A DNA stretch of 64,000 nt from contig NZ_CP013692.1 of NCBI RefSeq assembly GCF_001477625.1, positions 806,001 to 870,000 on the forward strand, in the 5' to 3' direction. The notes under the pieces are model-generated. The model ran no database searches, was not told where the DNA came from, and saw nothing but the letters and a program-made list of their open reading frames with translations. The position numbers were made by a program, and so were the translations under genes. Below, piece after piece: positions 58,186 through 64,000 of the stretch. Positions within the stretch are counted from its first letter, which is position 1, and each line of letters opens with the position of its first letter. Source of the DNA: Paucibacter sp. KCTC 42545 (GTDB lineage: Bacteria; Pseudomonadota; Gammaproteobacteria; Burkholderiales; Burkholderiaceae_C).

Positions 58186-60270
58186 ATGAGTGCTGCTGAA
58201 TCGATGCCGACAAACCCAAGTGTTTTGCCTCCCCCCGCCTTGCTGAACCGCGAGCAGGCCATCCTGGAGTTCAACCGTCGCGTGCTGGCCCAGTCCATGC
58301 GCCTGGATGTGCCACTGCTGGAGCGCTTGCGCTACATCTGCATCGTGTCCTCCAACCTCGACGAGTTTTTCGAGGTGCGCTTTGCCGACATGCTGGACGC
58401 TGCCCGTGACCCCCTGGGTTCGGTGGACAACCGCGATGTGGAGCGGGTGGCGCGTGCCTCCCACGCCTTGATTGATGAGCAGTACGCCATCTTCAATGAG
58501 CAGCTGATGCCTTTGCTGGCCGAGCAGAAGATCGTGATCCTCAACCACGCGGACCGCAACGAGGCGCAGCGCGCCTGGGTGGCCAAGTTCTTTGAGCGCG
58601 AGGTGCGCCCGCTGTTGGTGCCCGTCGGCCTGGACCCGGCCCACCCCTTCCCGCAGGTGGCCAACAAGTCCTTGCATTTCATCGCCCGCCTCTCGGGCAA
58701 AGACGCTTTCGGGCGCGATAACCGTATTGCCATTGTCAAAGTGCCGCGGGTGCTGCCGCGGGTGATTCGCTTGCCGGCCGCCATCAGCGATGGGCGCCAG
58801 GCTTTTGCCTTGCTGACCAGCGTGATTCGCGCCCATCTGGAGGAGTTGTTCTCGGGCCGCAAGGTCGAGGCTTTCTCGCAGTTCCGGGTCACCCGCGATT
58901 CCGATCTGGAAGTGGATGAGGAAGAAATCGCCAATCTGCGCAATGCTTTGCGTTCGGGCCTGACGACGCGGCATTTCGGCCGCGCTGTGCGTTTGGAGGT
59001 GGTCAATACCTGCCCGGGCGAATTGGCGCAGTTCCTGCTGGAACAATTTGATCTGCCGGCCGCCGCGCTTTACCGGGTCAACGGACCGGTCAATCTGGTG
59101 CGCCTGAACGAGCTGATCGATCAGACCGATGCGCCTGAGTTGCGTTTCGAGCCGCATGAGCCGGCTTGGCCGCAGTCCCTGCCGCGCCAGAAGTCCATCT
59201 TCGAGCGACTGCGCAACAAGGGCGATGTGTTGATGCATCACCCTTTCGAGAGTTTCGACCCGGTGGTGCAGTTTCTGCGCGAGGCGGTAGACGACCCCGA
59301 TGTGCTGGCCATCAAGCAGACCATTTACCGCACGGGCAGCAAGTCAGTGCTGGGTGACTTGCTGATCGAAGCAGCGCGGCGCGGCAAGGAAGTGATGGCC
59401 GTGGTGGAGTTGAAAGCGCGCTTCGACGAAGAGGCCAATATCAATTGGGCCGAGCGCTTGGAGGCCGTGGGCGCGCAGGTGGTGTACGGCATCGTGGGTT
59501 TCAAAACCCATGCCAAGCTGTTGCTGGTGACGCGCCGCGAGGGCGCGAAGTTCCGCCGCTATGCGCACTTGTCCACCGGCAACTACAACCCCAAGACGGC
59601 GCGTTTCTATACCGACCTAGGTTATCTGACCGCTGACCCTGAGTTGACCTCGGACGCTGACTCGGTCTTCCGTCAGCTGGCCTCACTGGGCAAGATCAAA
59701 ACGCCCAAGCGCTTGCTGCTGGCGCCTTTCAATATGCACAGCCGCATGATGGAGCATCTGGCGCAGGTGGCCGCGGCGGCGCGGGCCGGCAAGCCGGCGC
59801 GCATCGTCGTGAAGATCAATGCGCTGACCGATGCCGAGTTGATCAACGGCCTCTTGGCCGCCGGCCAAGCTGGCGCCAAGGTGGACCTGATCGTGCGGGG
59901 TGCCTGCATGCTGCCGCCGGGCCTGCCGGGCGTCAGTGACAACATCGTGGTGCGCTCGGTGGTCGGGCGCTTTTTGGAGCACACCCGGGTCTGCTATTTC
60001 CAGTGGGGTGCCAGCGAAGACGAAGTGGCTCTGTACCTGGCCAGCGCCGACTGGATGAGCCGTAATATGTTCCGCCGGATTGAGATCGCCTGGCCGGTCA
60101 GCGACCCCAAGCTGCGCCAGCGCATCATCGACGAAGCCTTGGTGCCTTATCTGCACGATGGGCTGGATGCTTGGCAGCTCGGGCCGGACGGCCGGTCTAG
60201 CCGAGTTTCCACTAGCGGCCTGAGCGCCCAGCAAGCCTTGATGCAGCGCTTCAAGGCGCAGCGCGACTAA
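58186..60270 (+). CDS. ppk: Polyphosphate kinase
   Basis: A 694-residue enzyme that makes long-chain polyphosphate from ATP. N-terminal NREQAILEFNRRVLAQSM and SSNLDEFFEVRFADML are typical. The autophosphorylated His is His442 in VGFKTHAKLLLV, where E. coli has His435. GNYNPKTARFYTDLG follows, and ASADWMSRNMFRRIEIAWP is near the end. It is in a probable operon with the upstream phosphoesterase and downstream sixA. The polyphosphatase ppx lies convergently, so synthesis and breakdown genes share one locus. Confidence 0.97.
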   Translation: MSAAESMPTNPSVLPPPALLNREQAILEFNRRVLAQSMRLDVPLLERLRYICIVSSNLDEFFEVRFADMLDAARDPLGSVDNRDVERVARASHALIDEQYAIFNEQLMPLLAEQKIVILNHADRNEAQRAWVAKFFEREVRPLLVPVGLDPAHPFPQVANKSLHFIARLSGKDAFGRDNRIAIVKVPRVLPRVIRLPAAISDGRQAFALLTSVIRAHLEELFSGRKVEAFSQFRVTRDSDLEVDEEEIANLRNALRSGLTTRHFGRAVRLEVVNTCPGELAQFLLEQFDLPAAALYRVNGPVNLVRLNELIDQTDAPELRFEPHEPAWPQSLPRQKSIFERLRNKGDVLMHHPFESFDPVVQFLREAVDDPDVLAIKQTIYRTGSKSVLGDLLIEAARRGKEVMAVVELKARFDEEANINWAERLEAVGAQVVYGIVGFKTHAKLLLVTRREGAKFRRYAHLSTGNYNPKTARFYTDLGYLTADPELTSDADSVFRQLASLGKIKTPKRLLLAPFNMHSRMMEHLAQVAAAARAGKPARIVVKINALTDAELINGLLAAGQAGAKVDLIVRGACMLPPGLPGVSDNIVVRSVVGRFLEHTRVCYFQWGASEDEVALYLASADWMSRNMFRRIEIAWPVSDPKLRQRIIDEALVPYLHDGLDAWQLGPDGRSSRVSTSGLSAQQALMQRFKAQRD

Positions 60271-60287
60271 GTACAGGGATTGCTGGC

Positions 60288-60749
60288 ATGGACCTGATTC
60301 TGTGGCGCCACGCTGAAGCGGAATTGCTGCGCGAAGGCAGCACCGATATGGCACGCTGCCTGACCGCCAAGGGCGAACGCCAGGCCGCGCGCATGTCGGA
60401 TTGGCTGAATCATCGCCTGGCCGCATCCACCCGCGTGCTGGTCAGCCCCGCCGAGCGGGCGCGTGGCACTGCGGCGGCCTTGGGGCGCGAAGTGCGCATC
60501 GTCAACAGCATTGCGCCCGACGCTTCGGTGCAGGATTTGCTGGCCGCCTCGCGCTGGCCGCAGTCCAGCGAGCCGGTGCTGATGGTGGGCCATCAGCCGA
60601 CACTGGGTTTGTTGGCCTCGCTGCTCTTGACCGGCACGGCCCAACCCTGGGCGGTGAAAAAGGGGGGCGTCTGGTGGCTGCGTTCGCGCCAGCGCGACGG
60701 CCATTCGGAAGTGGTGCTGCAAGCGGTGCAGGCACCGGACTTTCTTTAG
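60288..60749 (+). CDS. sixA: Phosphohistidine phosphatase SixA
   Basis: A 153-residue histidine phosphatase superfamily member. The catalytic motif is Arg7-His8 in LWRHAEAE. A second conserved His is in MVGHQPTLGL, and LVSPAERARGTAAAL matches the family. In E. coli SixA removes phosphate from phosphohistidine in phosphorelays; here it follows ppk by 17 nt, as often seen. Length is as expected. Confidence 0.93.
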   Translation: MDLILWRHAEAELLREGSTDMARCLTAKGERQAARMSDWLNHRLAASTRVLVSPAERARGTAAALGREVRIVNSIAPDASVQDLLAASRWPQSSEPVLMVGHQPTLGLLASLLLTGTAQPWAVKKGGVWWLRSRQRDGHSEVVLQAVQAPDFL

Positions 60750-60751
60750 TC

Positions 60752-60811
60752 CTTGCGTGACAGACCGCCCGAGGGGTTCTCCCCGAGTAGCTCTGTCACC
60801 AACTGACTAGA
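60752..60811 (+). repeat. Hairpin repeat, copy A (intact)
   Basis: A 60-bp unit beginning CTTGCGTGACAGACCG and ending with the junction CAACTGACTAGAA. GTGACAGA pairs with TCTGTCAC as an 8-bp outer stem, and GGGG-TTCT-CCCC forms an inner hairpin. It lies between sixA (plus) and ppx (minus). Confidence 0.8.
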
Positions 60812-60812
60812 A

Positions 60813-60945
60813 CTTGCGTGACAGACCGATCTAGGGGTACTCCCCGAGTAGCTCTGAGGCTGCACAGACAAGCCGGGAGGCTTGGCTCGGCTGACGAAGG
60901 ACTTGCCGCGATCCGCGCGGCGAGGCTGTCACCAACTGACTAGAA
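60813..60945 (+). repeat. Hairpin repeat, copy B (interrupted by 69 bp)
   Basis: The same unit, with inner loop GGGG-TACT-CCCC. It breaks after GCTCTG (60851-60856) and resumes at CTGTCACC (60926). The inserted 69 bp (60857-60925) has its own hairpins AAGCC-GGGA-GGCTT and GCCGCG/CGCGGC, and a possible 3-bp CTG duplication at its ends. Confidence 0.75.
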
Positions 60946-60997
60946 CTTGCGTGACAGACCGCCCGAGGGCTATGCCCCGAGTCGTGTCCGCCGCTGA
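60946..60997 (+). repeat. Hairpin repeat, copy C (3' part diverged)
   Basis: It begins with the same CTTGCGTGACAGACCG and keeps the stem as GGGC-TAT-GCCC with a changed loop. It diverges after CCCCGAGT and runs directly into the ppx stop codon. The stem persists while its sequence and loop vary among copies, suggesting that RNA structure matters. Confidence 0.75.
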
Positions 60998-62521
60998 CTA
61001 AGCCAGCACCAGTTCCAACACCCCGCTGCGCGCCCAAGCCGCAGCTTCTTCTTGCAAGAGGTAGGCGGTGCGCGGGTTTTGCAGGGCCCATGATTTGGGC
61101 AAGCTCAAGGTGAAGCGCTTGCCCTCGCGCTTGAGGCGCAGGGCTTGGCTGTCTACGGCTTCACGGGCATGGGCTTTGATGACGGCCAGGCGCAGGCTCA
61201 GCAATTGCAGCAGCAGGCTTTCGTCACCGAGGATGCCGTCGAGCTTGCGCAGACCGCCGCGTTGCCCCAGCGCCAGGTCGCCCAGGCGCTTGAGCTGGCT
61301 TTGCGAAAAGCCGGCCGCGTCCACATGGGCCAGCAAATAGGCGCTGTGGCGGTGGTGGTCGTGGTGCGAGACCATCATGCCCATCTCGTGCAGAGCCGCG
61401 GCCCAGGCCAGTTCGCGCTGGCGTTCACGCGGCGCGCGTGGCGCCAACTGCTTGTAGAGACTTTGCGCGGTGGCTTGCACCCGGGCGGCCTGTGCCAGGT
61501 CGACCGCAAAGCGCTTTTGCAAGGCCTCCACCGAAGCCTCGCGCATGTCTTGCTTGGCGGCGCCGTCGCTGGTGCGCGCGGCTTCCAGGCGTTCGACCAG
61601 ATCGAAGATTACGCCCTGGCGCAGCGCGCCCTTGGCCGGGAACAGCTCGGTAATGCCGAATTGGGTCAGCAAGGTGTAGAGGATGCACAGGCCCCCGCCC
61701 ACCACGGCGCGGCGGTCTTCCTTCAGGCCCAGTAAGTCGATGCGGCTCATATTGCCGGCGGCAATGCATTGCTCGATGCACCAGCGCAAGGCCTCGGGCG
61801 TGATGCGACCATCGGTCACACCGCTGGCCGCCAGGATCTGCGCCACCGCGCCCACCGTGCCGGAGGAACCCAACGCGCGCTGCCACAGGGCCGGCTTGAA
61901 GAGGGTCAGGGCTTCTTCCAGCTCAGCGCCTGCGGCCACTTGCGCGGCACGGAAAGCGTCGGCGGTGAAGACGCCGTCAGGGAAGAAACGCATCGACAGG
62001 CTGACGCTGCCGATCTGGAAGGATTCGGCCGATGCCGGGCGACGCCCACGGCCCAGAATCATCTCGGTGGAGCGGCCGCCGATGTCGATCACCAGGCGGG
62101 GCTCGTCTGAGGGCTGCAAACGCGCCACGCCGGCGTAGATCAGCCGGGCTTCTTCGCGGCCGGAGATGACCTCGATGGGATAGCCCAGGGCTTCTTGCGC
62201 GCGGGCGAGAAAGGCATTGCGATTCTTGGCTTCGCGCAGGGTTTGCGTGGCCACGGCGCGCACACGGGCGGCCGGGAAGCCCTTGAGGCGCAGGGCAAAG
62301 CGCTGCAGGCATTCCAGACCGCGCTGCATGGCGGCCTCGGTCAACATGCCTTCTTCGTCCAGGCCGGCGCCCAGGCGAACGGTTTCTTTCAGATATTCCT
62401 GGCGCTTGTATTGGCCGCGCGGCAGCTGGGCAATTTCCAACCTGAAGCTGTTGGAGCCCATATCGATGGCGGCGAGTGGGGCGGCGATGTCGGGGGTGAC
62501 CGGAATGGGCAGCAAATTCAT
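60998..62521 (-). CDS. ppx: Exopolyphosphatase
   Basis: A 507-residue Ppx/GppA-family enzyme that releases phosphate from polyphosphate ends, or hydrolyses pppGpp. The sugar-kinase fold start AAIDMGSNSFRLEIA, ATQTLREAKNRNAFL, VIDIGGRSTEMILG and GSSGTVGAVAQIL are all seen. A C-terminal HD-like helical part has HEMGMMVSHHDHHRHSAYL. Its long form matches proteobacterial Ppx. It is convergent with ppk-sixA across the hairpin repeats. Ppx and GppA cannot be told apart by eye, but the ppk neighbour favours Ppx. Confidence 0.94.
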   Translation of the reverse strand: MNLLPIPVTPDIAAPLAAIDMGSNSFRLEIAQLPRGQYKRQEYLKETVRLGAGLDEEGMLTEAAMQRGLECLQRFALRLKGFPAARVRAVATQTLREAKNRNAFLARAQEALGYPIEVISGREEARLIYAGVARLQPSDEPRLVIDIGGRSTEMILGRGRRPASAESFQIGSVSLSMRFFPDGVFTADAFRAAQVAAGAELEEALTLFKPALWQRALGSSGTVGAVAQILAASGVTDGRITPEALRWCIEQCIAAGNMSRIDLLGLKEDRRAVVGGGLCILYTLLTQFGITELFPAKGALRQGVIFDLVERLEAARTSDGAAKQDMREASVEALQKRFAVDLAQAARVQATAQSLYKQLAPRAPRERQRELAWAAALHEMGMMVSHHDHHRHSAYLLAHVDAAGFSQSQLKRLGDLALGQRGGLRKLDGILGDESLLLQLLSLRLAVIKAHAREAVDSQALRLKREGKRFTLSLPKSWALQNPRTAYLLQEEAAAWARSGVLELVLA

Positions 62522-62973
62522 GCCCGCGATTGTCGCGGCAAACTTGGGCGCGGACGTGACGGAAGGCGGGGCCTTGGCGCTCGGCGGCTGAAAAGCAACG
62601 GCCTGATGCGACAGGGGTGGATCTGATCGGCGTAAAGCGTGCAGCGGATGAGGCTGGCGATGATGCCGGCCCGGCGTCGGCGCAGGGCTATTGACACGGT
62701 TGATAAGATGAGTGCTGACTAGAAGGCAATGTCAGACGCTGTATGCCCCATCGATTTCGATCGAACCGGTTGCGCCGCAGGCCTTCAATGCAGATGCCCG
62801 ACCCAGCTTTCGCCAGGATGTGGCCAATGAGGGGTGGCAAGCCGGCCAGGCAAAAAACGGGTCTGGCGCCGGTGTTTGTTGTTTGTAGATGAAGTAGCAG
62901 TGCTGCATGCTGAGCCAGACCGCGCCGACTTTGGGCGCGGTTTGTTTTTGGTCTGCCGCGCAACGGAAACTTG
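62522..62973 (+). promoter_or_regulatory. Long intergenic leader with possible attenuator before the ZIP gene
   Basis: A 452-bp gap. A TTGACA (62691-62696) is the best -35-like hexamer, but no good -10 follows at 17 bp. An intrinsic terminator ACCGCGCC-loop-GGCGCGGT (62919-62941) with TTTGTTTTT ends 24 bp before the ATG. Upstream GGTCTGGC (62860-62867) is a perfect complement of GCCAGACC (62914-62921), which overlaps the terminator's 5' arm. CAGACC can also pair with GGTCTG (62950-62955). This is the layout of a conditional terminator; no known riboswitch class is recognised. The other parts of the gap show no coding sequence. Confidence 0.5.
62919..62949 (+). terminator. Intrinsic terminator in the ZIP gene leader
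   Basis: An 8-bp perfect GC-rich stem (ACCGCGCC with GGCGCGGT) with a 7-base loop, followed by TTGTTTTT. On this strand it would stop transcripts entering the ZIP gene unless an alternative structure forms. Confidence 0.75.
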
Positions 62974-63753
62974 ATGACTCTTTTTTATATCGTGCTGGCC
63001 ACTTTCGCCGGCGGTCTGCTCTCCGTTTTGATTGCGGCGAGCCTGACCGTTAGCCTGCTGAGCCGCATCGTCAAGAACTTGGTGAGCTTGTCCACCGGGG
63101 TGCTGCTGAGCACGGCCTTGCTACATGTCTTGCCCGAGGCCTTCGAGAGCAAGGCCAGCCCGCATGCGCTATTCATGGTGCTGCTGGGCGGTTTGATGTT
63201 CTTCTTCTTGCTGGAGAAGGTGGAGCTGTATCGCCACACCCATCATCACGAGGGTGATGGCCATCATCACCATCATCACTTCGATGCCGAGCAGGCTGGG
63301 CGCGGTGGCTTGAGCGTGTTGGTGGGCGACAGCATCCACAATTTCTGCGACGGCATCATCATCGCGGCGGCTTTTTTGGCCGACCCGCATCTGGGTGTGG
63401 TGACCTCGCTGGCCATCATCGCGCACGAGATTCCGCAAGAGGTGGGCGACTACATCGTGCTGCTCAATGCCGGGTTCTCGCGCTCCAAGGCGCTGCTCTT
63501 CAATGCTATTTCAGGCTTGGCAGCGGTGCTGGGCGGGGTGGTGGGCTACTTTGTCGTGGGCCCGTGGGAAAGCTTGTTCCCCTACTTGCTGGTCGCGGCC
63601 AGTAGCAGCTTTGTCTATGTGGCGGTGGCCGACTTGATTCCGCAATTGCAGCGCCGCCTGCCTTGGCGCGAGACGGTCGCGCAACTGGCCTGGTTGGCGG
63701 TGGGTATCGGCTTGGTCGTCGTGGTCGTGGCTGTTTCGGCGCACGACCACTGA
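62974..63753 (+). CDS. ZIP-family metal transporter
   Basis: A 259-residue inner-membrane transporter for zinc or other divalent metals. About eight helices are seen. The cytoplasmic loop between helices 3 and 4 is very His-rich (88-102, HTHHHEGDGHHHHHH). The transport motifs are HNFCDGIIIAAAF in helix 4 and IAHEIPQEVGDYIVL in helix 5. This subgroup is related to eukaryotic-type ZIP proteins and can move metal in either direction. The ATG has GGAAA before it; a TTG one codon earlier is unlikely. The structured leader upstream suggests RNA-level control. Confidence 0.92.
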   Translation: MTLFYIVLATFAGGLLSVLIAASLTVSLLSRIVKNLVSLSTGVLLSTALLHVLPEAFESKASPHALFMVLLGGLMFFFLLEKVELYRHTHHHEGDGHHHHHHFDAEQAGRGGLSVLVGDSIHNFCDGIIIAAAFLADPHLGVVTSLAIIAHEIPQEVGDYIVLLNAGFSRSKALLFNAISGLAAVLGGVVGYFVVGPWESLFPYLLVAASSSFVYVAVADLIPQLQRRLPWRETVAQLAWLAVGIGLVVVVVAVSAHDH

Positions 63754-63798
63754 GCTTCGATAGCTAATTTCTGATTGCTGACTGGCGCAAGGGCTCGG

Positions 63799-64000
63799 TC
63801 AGCGCACCACCAACACCGGCGTGGTGCAGTGGGTCAACACTTTCTGGGTCTCGCTGCCCAGCAGCAGGGCTTGCACACCGCGGCGGCCATGCGAGGCCAT
63901 GACGACCAGATCGCATTGGTTGTCGGCCACATACTCGATGATGGCTTCCCAGGCATGCAGGGCTTCGACGGTGAAGCCTTCGCATTGCACTTCGGCCGCA
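63799..64000 (-). CDS. Universal stress protein, UspA family (partial, N-terminus beyond right edge)
   Basis: The C-terminal 66 residues of a UspA-family protein. CDLVVMASHGRRGVQALLLGSETQKVLTHCT is the typical nucleotide-binding end, followed by the terminal strand PVLVVR. The reading frame stays open to base 64000, so the gene is cut by the window. It is convergent with the ZIP gene with 45 bp between. Confidence 0.93.
   Translation of the reverse strand, partial: AAEVQCEGFTVEALHAWEAIIEYVADNQCDLVVMASHGRRGVQALLLGSETQKVLTHCTTPVLVVR

Noticed and set aside
62688..62963. A 91-residue minus-strand ORF across the ZIP leader
   Set aside because: No Shine-Dalgarno, Arg/Leu/Gln-rich translation with no motif, and the region is better explained as a structured plus-strand leader.
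1..64000. CRISPR arrays, tRNA or rRNA genes, prophage or IS elements
   Set aside because: No evenly spaced repeat-spacer pattern, tRNA-like cloverleaf, rRNA sequence, integrase or transposase gene was seen; the repeats at 60752-60997 lack spacers of uniform length.

Overview
The window is 64 kb of GC-rich, gene-dense chromosome from a betaproteobacterium. The gene set fits a Burkholderiales member of the Roseateles/Paucibacter/Rubrivivax type: a PEP-CTERM protein, an RpfE-like gene beside recJ, a KaiC-like ATPase, a ppk-sixA/ppx locus and a very large cyclic-glucan synthase. That placement is inference from gene content. I see no tRNA, rRNA, CRISPR array, prophage or intact insertion sequence.

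Layout. 1-3.1 kb: a minus-strand operon of a hypothetical protein, a two-domain KaiC-like ATPase and a GGDEF protein that continues into a HisKA-like segment and off the left edge. 3.4-5.0 kb: a BON lipoprotein and three small unknown genes. 5.0-8.7 kb: an Mla/MCE-type lipid ABC transporter (permease with STAS domain, ATPase, MCE protein, lipoprotein). 8.7-13.4 kb: the arginine deiminase operon arcDABC (minus strand). 13.6-19.1 kb: a FeeM-like acyltransferase, a membrane protein, two paralogous Crp/Fnr regulators, cbpA-cbpM and an FMN reductase. 19.2-20.8 kb: DUF4398 and OmpA-like lipoproteins and a tiny membrane ORF. 21.0-29.7 kb: a 2916-residue cyclic beta-1,2-glucan synthase behind a 163-bp hairpin repeat. 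29.8-31.1 kb: ferritin-like, BON and CsbD stress genes. 31.3-39.3 kb: a bacterial alpha-2-macroglobulin coupled to pbpC.

39.3-45.1 kb holds housekeeping genes: an AI-2E-type permease, ybaK, plsY, RidA, a methyltransferase, an anchored glutaredoxin, yciO and a PHP phosphoesterase. 45.1-53.3 kb is an unusual minus-strand cluster: a PCuAC-like protein, a secreted PHP protein, a PpiC-like protein, HupE/UreJ, a 2OG oxygenase and a fused MFS/spermidine synthase-like protein. 53.5-57.1 kb: a PEP-CTERM protein, recJ and an rpfE-like gene. 57.2-62.5 kb: an LpxH-like phosphoesterase, ppk and sixA, convergent with ppx across a hairpin-repeat array. 62.5-64 kb: a structured leader with a terminator, a ZIP transporter, and a universal stress protein cut by the right edge.

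The most notable unexplained signals are: (i) a TGTGCGC-N2-GCGCACA palindrome, with weaker variants, in front of stress-type genes around the two Crp/Fnr regulators; (ii) the long hairpin repeat upstream of the glucan synthase; (iii) the repeated hairpins between sixA and ppx; (iv) the possible attenuator before the ZIP gene; and (v) the KaiC/GGDEF operon whose HisKA-like H-box has Ala where the phosphorylated His should be.
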